Source: Synechococcus sp. HW_metabat.21
GTDB taxonomy: Bacteria; Cyanobacteriota; Cyanobacteriia; PCC-6307; Cyanobiaceae
NCBI GenBank assembly: GCA_018623875.1
Contig: JAAZUZ010000042.1
Span: 1-11,714 of the forward strand
Direction of reading: 5' to 3'
Length of the DNA: 11,714 nucleotides
The translations under genes were made by a program, and so were the position numbers. The notes under the pieces were generated by a model. The model did not search any database. It was not told the origin of the DNA and saw only the letters and a list, made by a program, of their open reading frames with translations. This document shows positions 5,919-11,714 of the stretch, piece after piece; position 1 is the first letter of the stretch, and each line of letters starts with the position of its first letter.

Positions 5919-7175
5919 GCCGAGGCGATCGGCCACGGTGTTGACGTCCTTGTCGCCGCGACCGGAAAGGTTCAGGACCACCTCCGTGCCAGGGGCCAGG
6001 GTCGGGCAGAGCTTGTCGAGCCAGGCAAAGGCGTGGGCCGTCTCCAAGGCGGGAATGATGCCCTCGAGCTGACAGAGCAGCTGCAGGGCGTCCAGGGCCT
6101 CCGCATCCGTCACAGCGCCGTACTCGGCCCGGCCGATGGTCTTGAGGTAGCTGTGCTCGGGACCCACACCGGGATAGTCCAGGCCAGCACTGATGGAGTG
6201 GGCCTCTTGAACCTGCCCCTCGTTGTCCTGCAGCAGCAGGCTCATGGCGCCGTGGAGCACACCCACACGGCCTTCGGTGATGGTCGCGGCGTGACGGCCC
6301 GTCGGAACACCGTCGCCGGCGGCCTCGACACCGATCAAGCGGACGTTGGTGTCGGGGACAAAGGGATGGAACAGACCCATGGCATTGGAGCCTCCGCCCA
6401 CACAGGCCACCAACACATCGGGGTTGCGGCCAAAGGCCTCATGGCACTGGCGCTTGGTTTCCTCACCGATCACGGCGTGGAAGTCGCGCACCAACATCGG
6501 GAAGGGATGGGGACCCGCCACGGAGCCCAGGATGTAGTGGGTGGTCTCGACATTGGTCACCCAGTCGCGGATCGCCTCACTGGTGGCGTCCTTCAACGTG
6601 GCTGTGCCGGCCGTCACAGGCTGAACCGTGGCCCCGAGCAGGCGCATCCGGAACACGTTCAGGGCCTGGCGGCGCATGTCCTCGGCGCCCATGTAGACGA
6701 CGCACTCGAGGCCAAAGCGGGCACAAACCGTGGCCGTGGCCACACCGTGCTGACCGGCACCGGTTTCAGCAATGATCCGCTTCTTGCCCATCCGCAGGGC
6801 CAAGAGCGCCTGCCCGAGGGCGTTGTTGATCTTGTGGGCGCCGGTGTGGTTCAGGTCCTCGCGCTTCAGCCAAATGCGCGGGCCGCCCTCGGCGCGGCGG
6901 TAGTGCTCGCTGAGCCGCTCCGCTTCATAGAGGGGGTTCGGCCGGCCGACGTAGGTGCGCAGCAGATGGTTGAGCCGGTCGGTGAAGGCGGGATCCTTCC
7001 AGGCTTCCGCAGCGGCCTGCTCCAGTTCCGCCAGGGCGGGAATCAGGGTCTCGGGGACGTACTGACCACCGAACTGGCCGTAGCGACCCATGCTGTTGGG
7101 CCTGGACTCACGGGCCAGTTCCGCCGGGTCGGGGGCGCCCTGGGCCGACGTCATCGAAGGAACGGTGCTGGTCAC
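5904..7175 (-). CDS. trpB: Tryptophan synthase beta subunit
   Basis: This 423-residue protein is the PLP enzyme that joins indole and L-serine to form tryptophan, working with TrpA as an alpha2-beta2 complex in the cytosol. The core begins at G-R-Y-G-Q-F-G-G-Q-Y-V-P-E (residues 30-42). The segment K-R-E-D-L-N-H-T-G-A-H-K-I-N-N at 104-118 carries the PLP Schiff-base lysine, Lys115. E-T-G-A-G-Q-H-G lies at 137-144 with the catalytic glutamate, and the phosphate-binding loop G-G-G-S-N-A-M-G at 260-267. Length and order are those of classical TrpB (TrpB1), not the TrpB2 type. The start given is a GTG at 7175; an ATG at 7154 would give 416 residues and cannot be excluded, since neither has a clear Shine-Dalgarno. 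No other trp gene is in the window. Its end overlaps hrcA by 8 bp and it is divergent from the SUI1 gene. Confidence 0.96.
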   Translation of the reverse strand: MTSTVPSMTSAQGAPDPAELARESRPNSMGRYGQFGGQYVPETLIPALAELEQAAAEAWKDPAFTDRLNHLLRTYVGRPNPLYEAERLSEHYRRAEGGPRIWLKREDLNHTGAHKINNALGQALLALRMGKKRIIAETGAGQHGVATATVCARFGLECVVYMGAEDMRRQALNVFRMRLLGATVQPVTAGTATLKDATSEAIRDWVTNVETTHYILGSVAGPHPFPMLVRDFHAVIGEETKRQCHEAFGRNPDVLVACVGGGSNAMGLFHPFVPDTNVRLIGVEAAGDGVPTGRHAATITEGRVGVLHGAMSLLLQDNEGQVQEAHSISAGLDYPGVGPEHSYLKTIGRAEYGAVTDAEALDALQLLCQLEGIIPALETAHAFAWLDKLCPTLAPGTEVVLNLSGRGDKDVNTVADRLGSALS

Positions 7176-7303
7176 CAGGAGCGCGCGGATTCAGCCCAGG
7201 GTAGGAACTGGCGGTGGGCGCAGGACTGGCCCGTCTTGAACGGCCGGCAAATCCAGGGCTGACCTCCGTTGCGCTGAACTGGAACCAAGACACATCCACA
7301 GCG
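7176..7303. promoter_or_regulatory. Divergent intergenic region (trpB / SUI1 gene)
   Basis: This 128-bp gap is the longest non-coding stretch in the window and should hold the promoters of trpB (leftward) and the SUI1-cysC pair (rightward). A TTGAAC at 7236-7241 is a possible rightward -35, but no matching -10 follows at the right distance. A small imperfect hairpin (CCGT 7231-7234 with ACGG 7240-7243) is too weak to call. I see no trp attenuator, T-box or run of Trp codons. Confidence 0.35.
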
Positions 7304-7630
7304 ATGCCGAAGGGTGGCTGGCAAGAATTCACACGTCCTGAAAGCCTGGAGCGGGCCAGCGGCGGCCCTGCGGCATCGACCCCCAAGGCCCAGCAGCGGG
7401 TGCGGGTGCAGCGCACCAAGGCGGGCAAGGGCGGAAAGATGGTGACGGCCATCACCGGTCTCGAGGCGGCAGAGAGCGAGCTCAAGGCGCTGTTGAAACA
7501 GCTCAAGGCGGCGGCCGGCACCGGCGGGACCGTCAAGGCCGGCGTCATCGAACTGCAGGGGGATCAGGTGGCCGCCGCCCTCGCCGCCCTGGAGAAGGCG
7601 GGGTATCGGCCCAAGCAAGCCGGCGGCTGA
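7304..7630 (+). CDS. SUI1/YciH-type translation initiation factor
   Basis: This 108-residue protein has a SUI1 (eIF1-like) domain in its second half. After a Pro/Ser/Ala-rich tail comes the basic stretch Q-R-V-R-V-Q-R-T-K-A-G-K-G-G-K at residues 31-45, then V-T-A-I-T-G-L near 47-53, a helix of Glu/Leu/Lys, and G-T-G-G-T-V-K at 72-78 followed by I-E-L-Q-G-D-Q at 82-88. The K-G-G-K...G-T-G-G-T-V-K...I-x-x-Q-G-D series is diagnostic of bacterial YciH. Such proteins bind the small ribosomal subunit and can influence start-codon fidelity in vitro; the in vivo role in bacteria is unsettled. The reading frame is open further upstream, but the ATG at 7304 is chosen because it begins the M-P-K-G-G-W-Q-E-F opening I associate with cyanobacterial members and leaves a gap for trpB's promoter. 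cysC follows after 53 bp and may be co-transcribed. Confidence 0.88.
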   Translation: MPKGGWQEFTRPESLERASGGPAASTPKAQQRVRVQRTKAGKGGKMVTAITGLEAAESELKALLKQLKAAAGTGGTVKAGVIELQGDQVAAALAALEKAGYRPKQAGG

Positions 7631-7683
7631 GGGTTGGACCAGCCAGCGGGGAGAATGGCCCGACGTCGCTCCCCAGGCCCGCC

Positions 7684-8325
7684 ATGACCGCATCCCCCAC
7701 CTACGGAGAGCTCACCAACAAGGGCGCCTCCACCAACATCGCCTGGCATCACGCCTCGGTGGATCGCGCGGCCCGCGCTGAGCAGCGTGGTCATCGCAGC
7801 GCCATCCTCTGGTTCACCGGCCTGAGCGGCTCCGGCAAGAGCACCCTCGCCAACGCGGTCAACCAGGCCCTCTTCGAGCGCGGCCTGGCCTGCTACGTGC
7901 TGGATGGCGACAACATCCGTCATGGGCTCTGCAAGGACCTGGGCTTCTCCGATGCGGATCGCGAGGAGAACATCCGCCGGATTGGCGAGGTGAGCAAGTT
8001 GTTCCTGGATGCCGGCGTGGTGGTGCTGACCGCCTTCGTCTCCCCCTTCAAGGCCGACCGCGATCGGGCCCGGGCCCTGGTGGAGGGCGGCGACTTTGTG
8101 GAGATCCACTGCGCCGCCGACCTGAGCGTCTGCGAAGAGCGGGACACCAAAGGCCTCTACGCCAAAGCGCGCGCCGGGGAGATCAAGGAATTCACCGGCA
8201 TCTCAAGCCCCTACGAAGCACCGGAGAACCCCGAACTGCGGGTGGACACCGGCAGCCAAAGCCTGGAGGCCTGCGTGGAGGTGGTGATCAACCACCTGCG
8301 CGAAGCGGGCGTGATTCCTCAGTGA
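7684..8325 (+). CDS. cysC: Adenylyl-sulfate (APS) kinase
   Basis: This 213-residue cytosolic kinase phosphorylates adenosine 5'-phosphosulfate with ATP to give PAPS, the second step of sulfate activation. The P-loop is G-L-S-G-S-G-K-S-T at residues 46-54. It is followed by L-D-G-D-N-I-R-H-G-L at 73-82 and L-G-F-S-D-A-D-R-E-E-N-I-R-R at 86-99, both standard APS-binding elements. The S-P-F-K-A-D-R segment at 120-126 holds the serine that is phosphorylated in some APS kinases. K-G-L-Y-A-K-A-R-A-G at 156-165 and the G-I-S-S-P-Y-E-A-P lid at 172-180 complete the family pattern. The ~20-residue lead with W-H matches plant and cyanobacterial CysC; no sulfurylase domain is fused. The ATG at 7684 lacks a clear Shine-Dalgarno. 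The last 38 bp overlap the convergent PerM-family gene. Confidence 0.96.
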   Translation: MTASPTYGELTNKGASTNIAWHHASVDRAARAEQRGHRSAILWFTGLSGSGKSTLANAVNQALFERGLACYVLDGDNIRHGLCKDLGFSDADREENIRRIGEVSKLFLDAGVVVLTAFVSPFKADRDRARALVEGGDFVEIHCAADLSVCEERDTKGLYAKARAGEIKEFTGISSPYEAPENPELRVDTGSQSLEACVEVVINHLREAGVIPQ

Positions 8326-9385
8326 TCGCCTCGGGGGCAGGCTGCTGCCCCCAGGCATCCAGAAAGGTTTTCAGGCAGCTGGCGACCGGAACCGCCAGCA
8401 GCAAGCCGAGCAAATCGCCGAAGCCCATCAGGCTGCCCACGCGGGCGCCGATGGGCAACGCAACCAGCAGCCAAGCGGGCTGCAGGCCAACAATGCTGCC
8501 CATCAAGCGCGGCTGGATCACCTGGTCCACCAGCTGGCCGACGCTGATGGCCGCCGCCAGAACCTCAATGCCGGTGCGGGGATCTTCCAAGGCGAGCAGA
8601 ACGCTCACCAGAACGATGGTCAGGGCACTGGCGTAGGGGACCAGGGTGGTGAAGCCAATCGCCACCGCAAACAGCACCCCATAGGGAATTCCCAGCAGGG
8701 TGAAGACCACGATCTGCAGGGCGCTGAGGATCAAGGCCAACAGGACCTGGCCGGCGAAGTAGCCGCGGAAGGTGCGGTTCAAGGTGCCGGTGACCAACTC
8801 CCGGGTGCCATCCGGCAACCAGCGGGCCAGGCCCGCCACGATCGGGTCGCCCCCCAGCAACAGAAACAGGGCCAAAACGGCCACGATCACGATGTTGACC
8901 GTGAGCCCCACCGTGGCCCCCAGGATCCCCAGGGCCCGTTGGCTGAGTTGACTCGCGAGCTGGCTCGCCCGGGCAAAGAGGGTGCTGCTCAGGTCGGTGA
9001 ATTCCGTGGGTAGACCGCGATCGGCGGCCCAGATCTCCAGGCGATCCAGCAGGGCCTCCGCCTCCACCAACCACGACGGCAAGGAGTTGATCAGCTCCCC
9101 GAGCTGCTCGATCAGCCGCGGCACCAACCAGAGGGCCGCCAAGACCAAGAGGGTCAAGGACAGGCCCACGACCAAGAACACCGCCAAGCCCCGGGGCAGC
9201 CCACGGCGGGCCAACCAGCGGGTGGGCAGGTCCAGCAAAAAGGCAATCAACGCCGCCCCGACGAAGAGCGCCGGGAAGGGGGCGAGCGGCAACAGCAACT
9301 GCCGCAGCACCCAGAGGTTCAAAGCCAAGAGGGGCAGCGCCAGGCTCAGGCGCAACCAGGGCGGCAGAACCAGACGCTCAAGCAT
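8288..9385 (-). CDS. AI-2E/PerM family membrane transporter
   Basis: This 365-residue protein is an integral membrane protein of the AI-2E transporter (PerM/TqsA/YtgP-like) family. Hydrophobic segments lie at about residues 14-33, 36-54, 67-89, 155-178, 212-233, 235-265, 274-290 and 304-340. A soluble amphipathic stretch at about 90-150, rich in Leu and Glu, comes after the third segment as is typical. The C-terminal motif Q-P-R-L-M-G-S-I-V-G-L-Q-P at 291-303, then G-F-G-D-L-L-G-L-L-L-A-V-P at 321-333, is the family signature. Members have been linked to autoinducer-2 export, Na+/H+ antiport and permease-like roles, so the substrate here is unknown; there is no quorum-sensing gene nearby. Its ATG at 9385 is 27 bp after the purE stop, making a purE-perM operon likely. 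The last 12 codons overlap cysC on the opposite strand. Confidence 0.88.
   Translation of the reverse strand: MLERLVLPPWLRLSLALPLLALNLWVLRQLLLPLAPFPALFVGAALIAFLLDLPTRWLARRGLPRGLAVFLVVGLSLTLLVLAALWLVPRLIEQLGELINSLPSWLVEAEALLDRLEIWAADRGLPTEFTDLSSTLFARASQLASQLSQRALGILGATVGLTVNIVIVAVLALFLLLGGDPIVAGLARWLPDGTRELVTGTLNRTFRGYFAGQVLLALILSALQIVVFTLLGIPYGVLFAVAIGFTTLVPYASALTIVLVSVLLALEDPRTGIEVLAAAISVGQLVDQVIQPRLMGSIVGLQPAWLLVALPIGARVGSLMGFGDLLGLLLAVPVASCLKTFLDAWGQQPAPEAITEESRPLRAGG
8333..8352. terminator. Strong GC hairpin just after cysC, inside the perM 3' end
   Basis: A perfect 8-bp inverted repeat, GGGGGCAG (8333-8340) and CTGCCCCC (8345-8352), is separated by a 4-nt GCTG loop. It begins 7 bp after the cysC stop codon, the expected place for a terminator of the SUI1-cysC transcript. 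It lies within the C-terminal coding region of the convergent PerM-family gene. There is no downstream T-tract on either strand, so intrinsic termination is uncertain; it could equally act as a 3'-end stabiliser. Confidence 0.45.
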
Positions 9386-9412
9386 GGGTCACCCCAACAC
9401 CGCCTCAACCAA

Positions 9413-9934
9413 TCACATCTGTGCCAAGTAAGCGGCACTGCCCAGCTCCAGCAAGCGGGCGTCCTTGGCGGCCACCTGATCGTGGAGGGACTGGCGATAC
9501 TCCGCCAAGCGGGCCGCGAGGGCGGAGTCAGCCGTCGCCAGGATCTGAGCCGCCAGCAGGCCAGCGTTAGCGCCATTGCCAATGGCCACGGTGGCCACCG
9601 GGATTCCGGCCGGCATCTGCACGATCGAGTGCAGGGAATCCACGCCGGAGAGGGCCCGGGTCTGGACCGGCACGCCGATCACGGGCAAAACCGTCAAGGA
9701 GGCAACCATCCCCGGCAGGTGGGCGGCGCCGCCGGCCCCCGCGATGATCACCTTGAAGCCGCGGCCAGCGGCGGCTTGGGCGAACTCCACCATCTCCAGT
9801 GGCGTGCGGTGGGCCGAGAGCACCCGAACCTCCGCCTCTACCCCCAGCCGCTGGAGCATCTCAACGGCGGGCTGCATGGTGGGCAGGTCGGAGTCGCTCC
9901 CCATCACCACAGCCACCAGCGCAGCGTCAGACAT
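9413..9934 (-). CDS. purE: N5-carboxyaminoimidazole ribonucleotide mutase (class I PurE)
   Basis: This 173-residue enzyme moves the carboxyl group of N5-CAIR to carbon 4, giving CAIR in purine synthesis. The core motifs are M-G-S-D-S-D at residues 11-16, S-A-H-R-T-P at 40-45 with the catalytic His42, and A-G-A-G-G-A-A-H-L-P-G-M at 65-76. The presence of the class-I SAHR and GxAAHLPGM forms argues for the bacterial mutase that acts with PurK rather than the animal AIR carboxylase; purK is not in the window. Class I PurE is a cytosolic octamer. The ATG at 9934 is preferred; a GTG at 9940 would add two residues. The gene is divergent from nagA across 32 bp and is followed by perM after 27 bp on the same strand, so it probably leads a two-gene operon. 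Confidence 0.95.
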   Translation of the reverse strand: MSDAALVAVVMGSDSDLPTMQPAVEMLQRLGVEAEVRVLSAHRTPLEMVEFAQAAAGRGFKVIIAGAGGAAHLPGMVASLTVLPVIGVPVQTRALSGVDSLHSIVQMPAGIPVATVAIGNGANAGLLAAQILATADSALAARLAEYRQSLHDQVAAKDARLLELGSAAYLAQM

Positions 9935-9966
9935 CGGCACGTTTCAGCTTTCGCAGCGAGGATGAC
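9935..9966. promoter_or_regulatory. Very short divergent gap (purE / nagA)
   Basis: Only 32 bp lie between the divergent starts of purE and nagA. Promoters for the two genes must overlap each other or lie inside the neighbouring coding sequence. The stretch contains GCGAGG at 9955-9960, which serves as a usable ribosome-binding site for nagA. No -10/-35 pair can be placed within it. Confidence 0.4.
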
Positions 9967-11118
9967 ATGGTTCCGTTCTCGCATCGAATGCGCTGGCTGA
10001 GCCACGTTCGCCTGCCTGGAGAGCCAGGGCTCTGGCGCATCGGCCTAGCCCAGGAGCGGATCGCGAGCATCCAGCCCATGCCCCCGGGCAGTGCCGCAGC
10101 CGGTGAGCACTGGCAGGGGGACTGGCTGAGTCCCGCCGGGATCGACTGGCAGATCAACGGCGGCTTGGGCCTGGCCTTCCCCGAACTGCAGCCCAGCGAT
10201 CTCCCGACCCTGCTGGAGCTGCTGGAGCTGCTCTGGCGGGACGGGGTCGAAGCCATCAGCCCGACCCTCGTGACCTGCGCGGTCGCACCGCTGCGCGAAG
10301 CTCTGGAGGTGCTGCAGCAGGCACGCCTGCAACACCGCAGCGGCCGCTGCCGCCTGCTCGGCGCCCATCTGGAGGGGCCCTTCCTCGCCCATGGCAAACG
10401 GGGTGCCCACCCGGCCGAACACCTGGCGACGCCGAGCCTGGAGGCCCTGGAGGCGCGCATCGGCGGCCACGAAGCGGAGATCGCCCTGGTGACTCTGGCG
10501 CCGGAGCTGCCGGGGGCCGAGGCGGTCATCGCCGCCCTGCGCGCTCGGGGCATCCTGGTCAGCCTGGGGCACAGCGAAGCCACCGCAGAGCAGGCCAGCC
10601 GCGCCTTCGACCAGGGGGTCGGACTGTTGACCCACAGCTTCAACGCAATGGCGGGACTCCAGCACCGCAGTCCCGGTCCGATCGGCGCGGCGGCCCGGCG
10701 CGGCGACATCACGCTCGGCTTAATCGCCGATGGGGTCCATGTGGATCCCACCATGGCGGTCCTGCTGCAGCGGCTGGCGCCCGATCAGGTCGTGCTGGTC
10801 AGTGATGCTCTGGCCCCCTATGGCCTGGCCGACGGACTGCACCGCTGGGATGAACGCACGCTGATCGTCGAGCAGGGGAGTTGCCGGCTCGAGGACGGCA
10901 CCTTGGCCGGGGTCACCCTGCCGCTGCTCGAGGGGGTCAAACGGTTAGCCCGCTGGAGCGGTGATGCGGATCGCGCCATCGCCGCGGCCACCGTCCTGCC
11001 CCGGCGTCTGCTGGGTGGGGCGTCCCGGGTGCCGCAGCAACTCCAGGGGCTGCCCCTCGGCGAAACCCTGCGTTGGACGGGAGCCAGTCCTGACCTGCGC
11101 TGGAGCCGGGCCGCCTGA
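9967..11118 (+). CDS. nagA: N-acetylglucosamine-6-phosphate deacetylase
   Basis: This 383-residue amidohydrolase-fold protein should hydrolyse N-acetylglucosamine-6-phosphate to glucosamine-6-phosphate and acetate in the cytosol. Motifs in order are A-G-I-D-W-Q-I-N-G-G at residues 57-66, the Gln/Asn form seen in E. coli NagA rather than the HxH form; H-L-E-G-P-F-L at 134-140 with metal ligand Glu136; K-R-G-A-H at 144-148; L-G-H-S-E-A-T at 200-206 with His202; T-H-S-F-N-A-M at 222-228 with His223; A-D-G-V-H at 254-258; and V-S-D-A-L at 278-282 with the catalytic Asp280. All active-site residues are present. The ATG at 9967 follows GAGG at a good distance; ATG at 9988 is an alternative. The open frame runs back into purE's antisense, which is not coding. 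chlM starts 32 bp downstream on the same strand. No nagB is in the window. Confidence 0.92.
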   Translation: MVPFSHRMRWLSHVRLPGEPGLWRIGLAQERIASIQPMPPGSAAAGEHWQGDWLSPAGIDWQINGGLGLAFPELQPSDLPTLLELLELLWRDGVEAISPTLVTCAVAPLREALEVLQQARLQHRSGRCRLLGAHLEGPFLAHGKRGAHPAEHLATPSLEALEARIGGHEAEIALVTLAPELPGAEAVIAALRARGILVSLGHSEATAEQASRAFDQGVGLLTHSFNAMAGLQHRSPGPIGAAARRGDITLGLIADGVHVDPTMAVLLQRLAPDQVVLVSDALAPYGLADGLHRWDERTLIVEQGSCRLEDGTLAGVTLPLLEGVKRLARWSGDADRAIAAATVLPRRLLGGASRVPQQLQGLPLGETLRWTGASPDLRWSRAA

Positions 11119-11150
11119 ATAGGATCCGCCCCACCTCCCCCCTGCGCCGA

Positions 11151-11714
11151 ATGCCCGCCGATCAGCTCCTCAACGACAAGGCCGCGGACAAGCAGGCCGA
11201 GAAGCAAGAGGTCAAGGGCTATTTCGAAACCACCGGTTTCGACCGCTGGAACCGCATCTACAGCGAATCCAGCGACGTCAACAAGGTGCAGCGGAACATT
11301 CGCATCGGCCACCAAAAGACCGTCGACAACGTGCTGGCCTGGCTTCAGGAGCAGGGGAACCTGGGCGGCCGCAGCTTCTGTGATGCCGGCTGCGGCGTCG
11401 GCAGCTTGACCCTGCCCCTGGCCCAGCTCGGGGCCGGCTCCATCGCCGCCTCTGACCTCTCCGAGGCCATGGTCCAAGAAGCGGAGCGCCGGGCCAACGA
11501 GGCCGGCATCGCCCCCGGGCAGGTCACCTACTTGGCTTCTGACCTCGAGAGCCTCAGCGGTCGCTACGACACCGTGGTCTGCCTGGATGTCTTCATCCAC
11601 TACCCCCAGGAACCGGCCGAGGAGATGGTGCGCCACCTCGCCTCCATGGCCGAGAAGCACCTGATCGTCAGCTTTGCGCCCTACACCCCGGTGCTGGCCG
11701 TCCTCAAAAAGATC
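11151..11714 (+). CDS. chlM: Mg-protoporphyrin IX methyltransferase, partial (cut by right edge)
   Basis: The first 188 codons are present and the frame is open to the edge; ChlM is usually about 230 residues, so roughly 40 are missing. The enzyme transfers a methyl group from SAM to Mg-protoporphyrin IX in chlorophyll synthesis, at the thylakoid or plasma membrane. A charged lead with K-Q-E-V-K-G-Y-F-E at residues 18-26 is followed by F-D-R-W-N-R-I-Y-S-E at 30-39 and V-N-K-V-Q-R-N-I-R-I-G-H at 43-54, which are characteristic of ChlM. SAM motif I is D-A-G-C-G-V-G-S-L at 78-86, with the acidic A-S-D-L at 100-103, and L-D-V-F-I-H-Y-P lies in the third quarter. The ATG at 11151 is 32 bp after the nagA stop. 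The gene marks the host as a chlorophyll-producing phototroph. Confidence 0.93.
   Translation, partial: MPADQLLNDKAADKQAEKQEVKGYFETTGFDRWNRIYSESSDVNKVQRNIRIGHQKTVDNVLAWLQEQGNLGGRSFCDAGCGVGSLTLPLAQLGAGSIAASDLSEAMVQEAERRANEAGIAPGQVTYLASDLESLSGRYDTVVCLDVFIHYPQEPAEEMVRHLASMAEKHLIVSFAPYTPVLAVLKKI

Noticed and set aside
7231..7243. Small hairpin in the trpB/SUI1 gap
   Set aside because: Only a 4-bp stem with a 5-nt loop; no T-tract or covariation evidence, so no riboswitch or attenuator is claimed.
6033..7262. 409-codon plus-strand open frame opposite trpB
   Set aside because: The His/Gly/Val/Ala-rich translation is a mirror of TrpB codons with no family features. trpB is unambiguous on the other strand.
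7214..7303. 30-residue N-terminal extension of the SUI1 protein
   Set aside because: Low-complexity reading of the intergenic region; the conserved opening begins at the ATG at 7304.
9799..9966. Upstream extension of the nagA frame into purE antisense
   Set aside because: The extension is Pro/Ala/Arg-rich, not NagA-like, and would overlap purE; the ATG at 9967 has a ribosome-binding site.
10210..10240. Short repeated CTGGAGCTG units in nagA
   Set aside because: They encode an ordinary Leu/Glu helix within NagA and reflect codon bias, not a functional repeat.
10818..11660. 280-codon minus-strand open frame opposite nagA and chlM
   Set aside because: It spans the junction of two real plus-strand genes and shows no domain, so it is a compositional shadow.
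1..11714. HIP1 octamer (GCGATCGC), common in many cyanobacteria
   Set aside because: Several near matches exist (for example around 3200, 4790 and 9010) but I saw no exact copy by eye; absence is compatible with the marine picocyanobacterial clade but was not counted by computer.

Overview
The window is GC-rich, almost fully coding DNA from a cyanobacterium, most likely a Synechococcus/Cyanobium-type picocyanobacterium. The evidence is a chlM gene (Mg-protoporphyrin IX methyltransferase, chlorophyll synthesis) running off the right edge, a DUF3352 protein of the type widespread in cyanobacteria, a TrpB and HrcA that read like cyanobacterial members, very short intergenic gaps, and the order cysC - purE - nagA - chlM, which I recall (unverified) from marine Synechococcus and Prochlorococcus. 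I saw no tRNA, rRNA, insertion sequence, CRISPR array, integrase or other mobile signature. This is a core-genome housekeeping region, not an accessory island.

Layout. Positions 1-2233 (minus strand): DUF3352 membrane-anchored protein -> sixA phosphohistidine phosphatase -> a gene whose first 18 codons reach the left edge and look like citrate synthase (gltA). The three are tightly packed and probably one operon. Positions 2314-5911 (plus): a single-domain rhodanese, an ABC exporter half-transporter with a C-terminal cyclic-nucleotide-binding-like domain, and the heat-shock repressor hrcA with a TTG start. Positions 5904-7175 (minus): trpB, whose end overlaps that of hrcA by 8 bp. Positions 7304-8325 (plus): a SUI1/YciH-type translation factor and cysC (APS kinase). 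Positions 8288-9934 (minus): purE followed by an AI-2E/PerM-family membrane protein whose end overlaps cysC by 38 bp. Positions 9967-11714 (plus): nagA, then the first 188 codons of chlM.

How the parts relate. Most genes are independent housekeeping functions: TCA entry, tryptophan, sulfate activation, purines, amino-sugar recycling, chlorophyll. There is no pathway-level cluster. The architecture is compact: two convergent pairs overlap at their 3' ends (hrcA/trpB and cysC/perM), and each junction carries a GC-rich hairpin that could serve as a terminator. Three divergent gaps of 80, 128 and 32 bp must hold the promoters. No stretch longer than 128 bp lacks a gene.

The most unusual item is the ABC exporter fused to a C-terminal cNMP-binding-like domain, sitting between a rhodanese and hrcA. 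I did not find a convincing new multi-gene system. The findings below are modest observations on gene fusion, overlapping ends and start-site choice.
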